A stretch of 64,000 nucleotides of DNA. It comes from Pontederia crassipes. Taxonomy: Eukaryota; Streptophyta; Magnoliopsida; Commelinales; Pontederiaceae. The translations under genes were made by a program, and so were the position numbers. Every line of letters begins with the position of its first letter. The stretch's first letter is position 1. Of this stretch, positions 1 to 10,615 are shown in pieces. Where the stretch lies: NCBI GenBank assembly GCA_030549335.1, contig CM060197.1, forward strand, positions 22,084,501-22,148,500. Reading direction: 5' to 3'. The notes under the pieces were generated by a model. It was not told where the DNA came from, searched no databases, and saw nothing but the letters and a program-made list of their open reading frames with translations.

Positions 1-856
1 TACACTTGCGCGGCAAGAACATGTGTGGAAATAGTCTTGTCCAAGCAAATCCAATAGGGTATTTGGATCAAAACTCCATATGACAATAGGTATGTCCAAC
101 ATGTTGCATACGTACATCTTCCCCCTATTTGTTTCAGATGTGGATTATCATGACACATGTTCGAATAATGCCCACGTCGATTAGAGGTTGCTGAAGATGC
201 AAACTCTGGGTCCTTCTCTATGGTCCTTAGCTTCGTGCTCAAGGTTGCCATCTAATGAGCAATCAATTGAGGCAGTAGGAGGATGGGCAGCACATCACCA
301 ATGATGCTGAATTGATGTTGGATCTTATTAGTCCCCCTTAGGCTCAAGTGACTAGGGATCGAGCTGCTATCAAAAGGCATGGCCTACATTCATCAGAGAC
401 ACGTGTACACTAGGATCAAAATCATGTGCTCGATCAATCTAATGATGTTGTGCATACCATTTTCCCTTATAGCCCGAAGTACGACCATGATCAATGGATG
501 GACTCCCAATGGCTAGATCTCGAGTTCCCCTCACAAATGAAAGCAAACTGTCTAGCGAGTTGTTCTCTCACACGTGAATCTACGTGTGATAGGGCTAGTT
601 TCAAGATACAATCCAACGGTAATAGAGAATGCCATGACTCCCCCAATAGTGATCAGCTTACACGTGTATCACATTCACACTCAATACCCCTCACAACTCC
701 TAATCTGTTGTCTTATTCTCCAACTTTGAATCTAACTCCAAAAAACCCTAAACGCTCCTTGCTTCTTTGTTGGTGTGAATATCCCCCCCCCCCCCCCCCC
801 CCCCCACACACCCGACAACTAACCTCCTATGACTATGGCGAGTCAACTTTCTTGAG
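1..856 (+). pseudogene. LINE ORF1 remnant (gag-like, CCHC zinc knuckle)
   Basis: Translation near 107-177 reads AYVHLPPICFRCG followed by H and C at CCHC spacing (Cys codons at 130 and 139, His at 154, Cys at 169). This is the usual C-terminal knuckle of plant L1 ORF1 proteins, which bind the element's own RNA. Stop codons lie inside the knuckle at 151 and 166, so it is not functional. The rest is low in similarity to anything I recognise. It includes a run of 23 C at 783-805. An apparent 173-codon reading frame at 426-947 crosses that run and the next element's end, and is not a real gene. Confidence 0.6.
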
Positions 857-1947
857 TAAATTATGCCAAATACCCTTTAACTTTGGACACCTTCTCAGCG
901 GTATCCTCCAACTTCATTTTATAACAAGACTGTTCTCCATCTTTTAACTTGTTTCACTAAATGTCTGCGATCGGCCATTTTCGCATTGCTGACATGGCGC
1001 CCACGCGACATTCTTCTCTCATCCAAGCAAGCAATTTGTGAACATGGCAAAATTAACAAGATTAACTAATATTAAAAAAATAATAACTAAAAAAAATGAA
1101 AAAACTAGGGCGCTGCCCCCTCTGCGTCGCCGACGATATCCCGAGCGCACGGGAGAGCCGCACCTTCTCTGTGCTTTGCATCGGCACGTGGAAAGAGGGG
1201 GGAGCGATGCCCCCTTCTGTGCATCACCAGCGACGCGTAGAGGGGGCATCCCCCCTTTCTGGGCTCGACACTGATGTGCGAAAAGGACGATGCCCCCTTT
1301 GTGCATCACCGACGATGCACAGAAGGGGAGGGGGGCATCACCCACCCTTCCGCGCTCGACACCGAAGGGAGAAAGGGGGGTATGATGCCGCTTCTGCGCG
1401 TCTTTGGTGATGGAAGGGGGCATCGCCCCCCCCCCCCTTCCGCACTCGACGCCAGCTACCAAAAAGGGGGGACGATGCCCCCTCTACGCGTCGCCGGCAA
1501 TGCGCAAAAAGGGGGCATCACCCTCCCCCTTTTGTGCTCGATGTCGACGACCGAGAAGGGGGGGGCTCCCCTCATCCCAGGTGCTGGCGACCTCATCGGC
1601 GACTCGCAGCCCCCTATGACTGTCATTCTCCAATTGTTCCTCATTTTAGGAGCAGTTGCTCCTTCACCGCCATTCTTCGTCGGAGGTCACCCCCTTTTTT
1701 TGCCACCTTTCATTTTTATTTTTTTAATATTTTTAATGTTTCCGCATCAGCAAATTGATTACGTGAACGAGAGATAACATCATCGTGTGGGCGCCACATC
1801 AGTAGCGCACCGAGAAATGGCCAATCACCGATGAAACTGGCATTTGATCAAACAAATTAAAAAAAATTAAGTCAGTCTTGTTACAAAGTGAAGTTGGAGG
1901 ATAGAACTAGGAAAATATCAAAGTTGGATGGTGTTTGATGTAATTTA
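857..1947. mobile_element. Long-TIR Mutator-like (or foldback) element, non-autonomous
   Basis: The left end (from TAAATTATGCCAAATACCC at 857) and the reverse complement of the right end (TAAATTACATCAAACACCA, ending 1947) match as terminal inverted repeats. Similarity goes inward for about 200 bp: both arms share the block TATCCTCCAACTTCA, then the sense of AACAAGACTG, then a GGCGCCCAC motif. Between the arms, about 1110-1600 is a GC-rich array of units containing GGGGGCATCGCCCCC-type palindromes. No transposase frame is visible, and the open frames in the core are artefacts of its composition. A related copy lies at 39393-39949. I did not find a convincing 8-9 bp target duplication, so the superfamily is a best guess. 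Confidence 0.65.
1110..1600. repeat. GC-rich imperfect minisatellite with G-run/C-run palindromes
   Basis: This is the core of the preceding element. A short unit with an AGGGGG run, GCATC/GATGC, a CCCCC run and a TGCGC-TCGACG-type spacer recurs every 40-70 bases in both polarities. Adjacent G-runs and C-runs could form stable hairpins, and the G-runs may fold as quadruplexes. Several frames stay open across it on both strands only because of the composition. Confidence 0.6.
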
Positions 1948-1954
1948 TCCATCA

Positions 1955-4806
1955 TATCTTCCAAAGTCTTAGGGGGAAAGCAAGAAGAAAGCGGAGGGCA
2001 ATAAACTCGTCTTTCCGATGATGATGAGCCAAAAGAAGCACCAGATGTGGATCTCCTTCCACCCATTCGAACAGAGAAGCGAGCAAGCTAGTGTAGGATT
2101 CTTCGAGCTAAGGTGCCACCATCGTCCAAAAAAGGGACGCATCAGGACAATCAGCAAAGCAAAGATAAAAGGAAAATCTCTTTTGATAATCATAGCTTAC
2201 AGAAAACCATTACCTTGTAGGTGCCAGAACTGGAGCCGTCGAGGGATCCCACACCAAAGCCCGGAACCCTATAAGCTCCTTCATTGGAACTATCGTGGGG
2301 CAGTGAGAAGCAAGGTCAGGGATCGCCTCCACGACTTGTTGAAGGCTCACAACCTTGACATTCTAATTCTATTTGATACACGCTTCCCAGCAAGATTCAG
2401 ATAGGGTCATCCCACCGACTTGGCTCTAGCTGGCGGGGACTTGTTGAGGAAGGCACTGATGTTGCGGGCAGAATCTTGATGACTTGGAAGGATGACCACT
2501 CTCAGGTGTTTCCTATCCAAATCTCTCCCTTTCTAATGCATATTGTAATTACTTTAGGTGATTTCTCGTTTCTCTTGACCTTTGTGTATACTAGCACAAA
2601 TCCTTTAATGTGAACTAACATGTGGAAACAACTCATGAATCTTAACATAGAAAACATACCTTGGATTATTATGGGGGATTTCAACTCAATTTTACATCAA
2701 TGAGACAAAAAGGTGGGGTTCAGTCTAGGTCTATCAGAAATTTAAAACAAATGATAAATTATCATGGGTAATTGACCTCCCACTATCGGGAGCTCAATAC
2801 ACGCGGTGTAACAACTATCAAGGGCAACCAAGATTCATTGCCGCCTTGATAGAACCCTGGTTAGTCATCATTGGATCACCTCCTTCACTAATGTTAACAA
2901 CCTATCAACCATTATGAGATCAGTTTCTTATCACTCGCCTTTTGTTTTTTGTACAAGCAATGAACCTAGAAGGCTAAGAAGTTTCAAATATGAGCACTTT
3001 TGATTTGATCACTAGGTAGAGAAATTGTTATTAGGGAATGGATAGATAGGAACCCCAACAAAAGTATTAGTTTTGCAATACAATAGATCAAAAGAAAAAC
3101 CTAACAATGGAAAAAGGATTCTTTAGGTAACCTTGAGCAAAAAGCAAAAGAAATTCAAGACAAAATCAACTACGAAGAAACTAAGATGAAACTCATAGGT
3201 TGACTTCATATGATATGGGAATCCTTTGGTCATCTTATCATTCCACATAGCTCTACTTAGACAAATCAGCATCAAATTGTGGAGTAAATCACGAATCAAT
3301 CAGCTAAAAGATGGGGATAAGAACACAAAATTTTCCACTTATCAACCATTATGAGACATAATAAAAACCACATCCCCAAGATGACAAGATAACCACCGAT
3401 GAATATGGCATTAGAGAGTGTTTTGTTCAATAATACACTAATTTATGGCATCCAATCCCTTACCATCCCAACACTCCTAATCTCTGGTCCCTTTATCACA
3501 AATTGATCAATCTTGGATTCCATCTTTGGAGGCCCATGTCACTCATCAATCTAGGACTTGAAAAGGCCCCTAGCCTTAATGGCTGAATTTTATAAGAACT
3601 ATTAAGATATTGTTGGGAAGGAAATATTTGAGCATATCCTTTCCTTCTTTCATAGTGGATGTCTGCCAACTAAGTGGGTAAGAAATGCTTTAGTTTTCAT
3701 ATCCAAAGTGGATCAACCTAGGAGGATAACTGACTATAGACCTATTTTCCTTTGTAATGACTTATATAGAGTGATTGTCAAAATTATTGCCAATACACTA
3801 AAGCCCACCTTAGACAGCCTAATTAATTAGCATCTTACAATCATCTTTCAATGCAAATAGGTTTGTACAAGATAACATCATTCTGATTGCTCAAGAAATT
3901 GCTCATTCAATATCCAAGGGTAAAAGGAAATTCATTTTATTAAAGGTTGATGTGGACAAGTCCTTTGACAGCGTCTCTTCGAGGCATTCAGAAGATACTT
4001 ATTTTGATGAAATTTCCACCTAAGTTCTCTACTTGGATACTCAACCGTGTGAAATTTTCTATCGTTAGTTGTCATATTAATGGGATTGCATCTCAACTTT
4101 TTATGAGTTTCTAAGGCATTAGGCAAGGTGACCCTCTATCAACTTACCTTTTTATTTTGATTTCTCAAGTTTTCACTTCTATCACTAATCAATAGGTCAA
4201 GAGGAGGCAATTTGTTCCCTTATCTATGGGCTCAGTTTGTGTTAGTTGCTTGATGTTTGCAGATGACTTGCTTATTTACATGGAGGCCACAAGAAAAATT
4301 GTAAAAAAACTTAAGAATATACTAAAAATCCATGAGCACCTCACTAACCAGAGGATTAACATACAAAAATATAATATCCCCTCCCCTCACCCCCCCCCCC
4401 CCCCCCCCCCCCCCAATCAATAGGAATAAGAAGAATCTAAGAATTAAATTTATGGGTTTCAAATGGGGGAATTCTCTTTCTCATGCCTGGGTGCTTTAAT
4501 AAGTACATCCTCATCACTTTTGTGCTTTTTTCGATGCCAATCTACACGATGAGTTGTACACACATATCTGGGAGGTACTAGAAACCATTGAGAAGTCATT
4601 AAGGAATTTTTTCTAGAGTCAAGAATCATTAAACTTATTCGTCCATCTTTACTTGCCAAGAGAGTTATGTCCTTATTAAACAATCGAGAGAGGCTCTAGT
4701 GTAAGCTGATCCTAAACAAATATGAAACATTTCATCCCTAAAAGTTCACACGATGAAATAGAGACATGGCTTGGAGTTGGAGAACAATAATAAGAATTGT
4801 TGAAAG
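1955..4806 (+). pseudogene. LINE ORF2 remnant: endonuclease and reverse transcriptase
   Basis: The endonuclease start reads LLHWNYRGAVRSKVRDRL (about 2272-2325). IMGDFNSIL follows at about 2667. Reverse-transcriptase blocks appear in order: an EKAPSLNG block near 3553 (family form GKAPGPDG), a DYRPIFLCNDLYRVIVKIIA block at about 3732-3790, GIRQGDPLSTYLFILIS at about 4110-4165, and the catalytic FADD motif at about 4257 in MFADDLLIYMEA. The element copies its RNA into DNA at the target site. Frames are broken throughout, and a run of 25 C (4390-4414) follows the RT block. The assignment to plant L1 rests on these motif forms. Confidence 0.78.
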
Positions 4807-6221
4807 CACTAGGCTAAAATTTATGACGGGGTGAAATATCCTTATAAAATATCGATGGACAAAAAATCCTTCACGACAGCCTTTGGTATTACCGAAAGAA
4901 TTTCATCCGTCGATAATACTGAAGGTTATGCCCATCGATAATTAAATTAATAATAAAATATGTTATAGTATTATATAATAAAATCTTAATATTTTATTAT
5001 TATTGTTATTGACGGGTGCTCCATTCGATATTATATAACATATAATATAAACATATGATTAATATTTTAATATTAGTGTTTCCGATGAGCACTCCATTTG
5101 ATAGTACTGAGACCCATCGATAATTATATTATAAAACTATTTCTTCCTCTCCTCTCACACTCCCCTCTCCCGCTCCACTCTCCTCTCTCTCTCCCCTCTC
5201 CCTCTCCCTCTCCCACTCTCCTCTCCTCTCTCTTTCTCTCTCCCTCTCCCTCTCCCACTCTCGCTCCCCTCTCCTCTCCCTCTCCCCTCTATCTCTCCCC
5301 CTTCCTCTCTCTCACTCTCCTCTCTCCTTTAGCTACCGCAAACGACGATGATCTCTGGCTCTCTATCTCATTTCGCTCACCTTCTCTCTCGCTATAGGAA
5401 GCCGGATCAGATCGTAGGCGGCTCAATCTGTCACCTGGCTGCCGACTAGATTCACTGCCTCCTCTCTCTCTCCTCTCTCTCTCTCTCTCCGTCTTCCTCT
5501 CCCTTCCCTCTCTCCCTTGGCTCTGCGAATGACGAAGACCTCTGGCTCTCTCTCTCTCATCTCACTTTCCTTGTCTCTCGACACTTGCCAGCCGGATCCG
5601 ACCGTGATCTGCCACTTCATGGCCGATCCGATCGAAGGTGGCTGGATCGTCCACCCTCTCTCTCCGCCTCTCTCTCTCTCTCCCTCCCTCCCTCATCTCC
5701 TTTCTCTCTCTAACCAGAGCTTCGACGACGACGACTTTGGCGGACCCATGACTTTGACGACGACGACCTCCCTCTCCCCCACACACACACACTCTCTCTC
5801 TCCAGTAGCCGCTAGGGAGGATGACGATGACCCCTTCTCCCTCTCTCCTGACAAGATTGGACGACTATGGCTGAATTCGACTATCGGCATTCAATTTTTT
5901 TAATATCTTTAAAAAAAGGTTTCCGAAGGGTGTGCTCCTTTCGAAACCTCGGACAGGAAGCGCTCTCTTCGAAACTTTTTAGGGGAGCTTCCCTTCAGAA
6001 GTTCAGAAGGGGACATGCCCTTCGGAGCTTTTTCGATGGGAAAATCTACCAAAAATATTGAAATGACTGACTTTCCATCGATAATCCTTTACTACCGAGC
6101 AAGCAATTTTCCAACGATCATGATGTACCCATAAAGTCCATAAAAAATTGAAATTTCCAATGGATATCTTGGGATTTCCGATTAGATTTATCCATCGATA
6201 ATTTGCATAAATCTTGTAGTG
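4807..6221. mobile_element. CACTA-like non-autonomous DNA transposon
   Basis: The left end is CACTAGGCTAAAATTTATG at 4807. The right end, reverse complemented from 6221, is CACTACAAGATTTATGC. Sub-terminal copies of a CATCGATAAT-type motif in both orientations recur near both ends (for example around 4850-4940 and 6070-6200), as expected for transposase-binding repeats of CACTA elements. The centre (about 5140-5830) is CT-rich simple sequence. No transposase is seen. The flanking 3-bp target duplication is not clean (AAG against CAC). The element interrupts the LINE between its RT and zf-RVT parts. Confidence 0.55.
5140..5830. repeat. CT-rich low-complexity tract
   Basis: Runs of CTCTCC, CTCTCTCT and CCCTCTCC dominate, with two similar sub-blocks near 5337-5420 and 5510-5600 that share a GACGA(T/A)GA and CTCTGGCTCTC context. 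Serine/leucine/proline frames across it are compositional and not genes. Confidence 0.75.
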
Positions 6222-6910
6222 CACGATGCTTTGTCGTGCCCTAATCTGACCCTTCTGGAAATTTGACATCTTCAGGTTCCCCCCAAAATCCAATTCTTCA
6301 TATGGAAACTTGGTCATAAACGCTACATCCTAAAATTCACTCATGTCATTAATCCCTTGTGTTCTTTGTGTGGGCAGGAGCTTGAAACTGTTGATTATCT
6401 TTTTTTTTTCACTGCCATCTTGCTAGACAACTTTGGACTCTGTTTCAATCACATCTCAATTTAATTTCAGGTTTTCTTATCCTTGAACTTCTGGTTCTTT
6501 TCTCTGGGAGGGTAATTCCTTAGACTCTAACTCAAAGTTAAAATTGAATTCTATATTTGCCTTTTATCTTTGGGGATTATGGAATGCCAGAAATGATGCC
6601 TTCTTCAATTCTCGGAGGGCAACCATTGGGGTTGTTTGGGAGAAAGCTTATGTGGGTTTCAGTGAATATGAAGGTACAAATACGTCTCAAGTACCTCACC
6701 CCTCCTCCTGCTCTAGTATGGATAAAGCTCAATTCTGATGACTCTCTAGGAGCAACAGAGTGGCGGATACATGCTTTCTTATGAGATCAACTGACGGTTC
6801 CTTTTTGGCTGCATGGGCTCTTGGGCCAGAGGAGACTACGATCCTCGAGCTCGAGACCTGAGGACTCCTTTGTGGTATCCGACGATGCTTGTAGCTGGGC
6901 TTTCTAGAAG
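6222..6910 (+). pseudogene. LINE ORF2 remnant: zf-RVT and RNase H start
   Basis: The translation contains PPKIQFFIWKLGHK followed by LCSLCGQELETVDYLFFHCH, which is the zinc-binding domain found after plant L1 reverse transcriptases (Cys-x2-Cys ... His-x4-Cys pattern). The following YLPFIFGDYGMPEMMPSS-type reading and an RNase H-like stretch near 6700-6850 are frame-shifted. Orientation and order agree with the RT remnant upstream, so this is taken as the same LINE. Confidence 0.7.
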
Positions 6911-7241
6911 CAATGTTGTCAAGTTCGAGTATCTACGTAAGTTCGTTTTACGAGGGTAGAAGCGTATCGTAGATTCGGTTCATAAGTACATAAAGTTTAA
7001 GCATAATACAAATTAAACTAATAAATTCAATAACCATATTAAATATGCAAATATATAATTATTAAAAATATAAAATATAACTCATAAATATAAAAACTCA
7101 CAAATAAAACATTATTCATGATATGTATCAATTAAAACATTCAATCATGCAATAACCCATCTCATCATTGCCAATTAAAAAAATTATATTTATTCAGATT
7201 AAAGTCCCCACAATTATATGAAATATATATACTAAACAAAT

Positions 7242-7272
<31 letters not shown>

Positions 7273-7751
7273 CATAAAAATAATTTTCATATTAAATATT
7301 GCATTGATCTAGCATATTTGTTATCATATTATTTATTTTTTGATGTTTTGGTACAAAGAAAGAAAATATATTACTAACATGAACTCACACTAAAGTTATA
7401 TCATTATAATATTATTTTTAATTAATAAACTATATCATAATTTTCATGTTTATAAATAAAGAAACAAAAAAGAATGATAAATAAAGAAAAAGAACCTCTA
7501 TCCAACTTTGAAATTGTAACCAATGGGAGGATTATCATCATCTCGACCACCACATCTACATGCAACATTAGTCATAGAGTCGACGAGTTGAGTGATTAAA
7601 CATACGAGTTCAACGATTTTAACGATTTAAATTGAAATTCCATACGAGTTTAGTACGAATTCCAATTTTATACCGAGTTCGTTCAATTTTTTGACCTAAA
7701 CTCGTAAACTGGTCCGACTTTAAGTACTAATACGCAAGTTTGACAACCTTG
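6911..7751. mobile_element. hAT-like MITE, AT-rich
   Basis: Imperfect terminal inverted repeats: CAATGTTGTCAAGTTCGAG at the left, and CAAGGTTGTCAAACTTGCG as the reverse complement of the right end. Flanking octamers TCTAGAAG (6903-6910) and CGTAGAAG (7752-7759) agree at 6 of 8 positions, consistent with an aged 8-bp hAT target duplication. The interior is AT-rich with a TA microsatellite near 7245-7272 and no coding capacity. It lies within the LINE's RNase H region. Confidence 0.55.
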
Positions 7752-8879
7752 CGTAGAAGTATAGGTCGAAACAAATTCTGAAGTCTTAGTAAAAATAATT
7801 CTAAACAAGATCTCATGACCTTGCACTACAAGAAAATTGGTGACTAGTGACGCAAAATAGCGTCTCCATTGCCAATGACGCTAAATCGATGCCACAAGCA
7901 TTGTTATAGCGTCTCAGTGAGTCATACAAAGGAGACACTACTTGCCTCCCAATAGAGTCACATTAGTGTTTCCATAGCGTTTCGTGAAATAAACGCTAAG
8001 GCATGCGCCATAGAGATGCCAATTAGTCGCTATTATTGTGCGCGATGGAGCGAAAATGTGCGGCAAAACTTAACGTTGTTGTAGCGTCGCCAACGTTCGA
8101 TGTGAACCTAGCATCGCAAGCTTTGAGAAGCTTTGTCAACACTAGCTAGGAATCAATATGGGCGTCGTATATTTGCACGGTTTTGGCGCCAAGTCATGCG
8201 ATGATACTTGGCGTATGATGCGACACTATGTAGACGCCAATATAAAAATATATTCCTGTAGTTTCCTACACATGTAATACATACAATGCTTAATTGGCAC
8301 TATTTTAACACTACTTGGCGTCTCATAACTATATATGTTTGAGGACCATATATGTTAATTAAGAAATAGATTAACTATACGCTATCTATATTTATATAAT
8401 TAACTATATATATGTTATGTATTTTGACACAACCCCATATACTTTAATATATATTATATGTGTACCTTCAACATATATATGTATTCCTACATAATTACTT
8501 ATATATGCCTATCATTTGTGTTCCTAAATATATATTTGTTACCTATATTATATATGTTACTTATTCATACAATATATCATATCTTAATTATACATATATT
8601 ATTTTTATATTCTTAATCATGGAATTATGATGGTTGAACTAAGTGACATGATTTGTTACAAAATATCCCATTTTAGCGCCAACGTGGAGACTCAATAGCA
8701 TCGACAAAGCGCCAAAATAGAGCCGCAATTGTAGTCGACACTACAAAGCACTATTGCCGTCTCCCTGGCGTCGTGACGTTGAGACGCTAAGATGATTGAG
8801 ATGCTACGGTGATGCTAGGGAGTAGTTAATGAATATTAGTGACTCATTAGGATCTCTATAGCACCGCAATAATCGACTT

Positions 8880-9240
8880 TTTATTACCCTCACTTAATCG
8901 GTCATATATTGACATAACACATATATACTTATACTTATATATAACACATACACATATACATATTATTATCACTTAATCTCACACATATAAACATATACAT
9001 ACACATATATACTTTTAATACGTATACATATACACGTTATTGTCACAATCTCGCACATATATAGACATATACATACACGTATATACTTATAATACATAGA
9101 CATATACATATACACATTGTTGTGACAATCTCGCACATATATACACATACATACACATATATTAGATATGCATATACACAATTTTGTCATATAAAGCCAT
9201 TTCAATATAATCTTAATATAATATAAATTTATAATGTGTA
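8880..9240. repeat. AT-rich repeats of CATATACACATATA type
   Basis: Three near-copies of a block of about 60-100 bp containing CTCGCACATATAxACATA lie within 8975-9180, inside the CACTA element. They are simple-sequence-derived and have no coding value. Confidence 0.6.
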
Positions 9241-9449
9241 AACTTATAATATATAAGCTTATAATGCATAAACTTATAATATAATCTAAAGTTAAATCCC
9301 TAACTCCTCTTAAATTAGGAAAATATTCGAAATGACGTCACTACAGCCTCGAAATAGCATCTCAAGTTATTTGGCGCCTCTTTAGCAGTGAAGTAGTGTC
9401 GCATAGGTGGGAGGCAATAAATACTTAAGTTAAATTCCTAACCCCTCTT

Positions 9450-10215
9450 CTGTGTTTTCACTTTTCACTGTTACTTGCCGATTTTCACCACGCCCCTGCC
9501 CTATGGCTCCAAGCGACGCTCGACGCCCTCTGCTCCAATGCCTGACACTCGAAGCCCTACTCCGACCCCACCCTCATCGAACCCCGCCGTCGTCCTCCCT
9601 CCTCCAACCCCGCCCTCCGTGCCTCCTCCGATGTCGTCGTCCGCCTCCTCATACACCCTCCTCGTACGCCCTCCTCCTTCCTCCTCCGACCTCCTCCGCC
9701 CTCTTCCACCTCCACTGCCCTCCAACGCTGCCCCTCTGCGCTCCTCCGTCCGGTGCTGCACTTCTCCACCGCGCGCCGCCTTCCTCCTCCGCCCTCTTCC
9801 ACCTCCACTGCCCTCCGCTGCCCTCCACCACTGCTCTCCACCGCCGACCTCCTCTGTGCTCCTCCATCCAGTGCCGCACTCCTCTGCCGCCCGCCGCCTT
9901 CCTCCACTACCCTCCGCCTTCCTCCTCCGACCTCCTCCGCCGTCCACCGCCTTCCTCCTCCACCCTCTTCCACCTTCACTGCCCTTCGCTGCCCTCCACC
10001 ACTGCCCTCCATCGTCGACTTCCTCTGTGCTCCTCCATCCGGTGCCGCCCTCCTTTGCCACCCGCCGCCTTCCTCCACCACCCTCTGCTGCCGTCCTCCG
10101 CCCGGTGCTGCCTTCCTCCACCGCCCGCTGCCTTCCTTCTCCGCCTCCTCCACCCTCCACCCTGTTGTTCAGCCGACTGGTTGCAAGAAGGTATGAGGCC
10201 GCAGCCATTATGTAA
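9450..10215. repeat. CT-rich tandem repeat inside the CACTA element
   Basis: The plus strand is almost all pyrimidine plus G, built from CTCCGCCCTCTTCCACCTCC-like blocks. The longest repeat unit is about 180 bp: the block around 9787-9880 (CTGCCCTCCACCACTG, then CTCCTCTGTGCTCCTCCATC) recurs at about 9966-10060, with a partial copy before. All three plus frames and several minus frames stay open (up to 256 codons), giving Ser/Pro/Leu- or Gly/Arg/Glu-rich products. That is expected of such DNA and is not evidence of a protein. It may be a captured 5' exon or leader region that then expanded. Confidence 0.65.
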
Positions 10216-10615
10216 TGCCTAGCTAATGTGCTATGTCAATTAATGTAATACAATGTTAATTATTGTAATGTGAAGTTAATAATTGTAATGTTATGTTAAT
10301 TACTTGAAATTGTGTAATGTTATGTTAAGAGCGGAAGCCCTTCTTTGCAAACTTAGTTAAGAAAAAAAAGATTGATTTGTATACATATAAATCTATATCA
10401 ACGTTCAACATTTAAGATTAATTTTTTGATGCATGCTGCTTTGTTCTCCGCCTCTCTGATCAAGTTGTGACCTCTGTTGAATTATTTGGTGTGTTTTATA
10501 ACTACATATATGTGTAGTGTAACAAATGATCTTATAGTAAATGCATGAGCAGAACAAATTTTTTAGTTATATATGGTTACTAATAATAACACAAGTTTGT
10601 TACTTTTTTTTCAAT

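Noticed and set aside
1019-1777. Several 60-167 codon frames on both strands
   Set aside because: They lie in the G-run/C-run minisatellite core of a transposon.
9452-10222. Long overlapping open frames on both strands in the CT-rich block
   Set aside because: All frames are open because of pyrimidine/purine composition and tandem repeats; no start context, domain or codon bias supports a gene.
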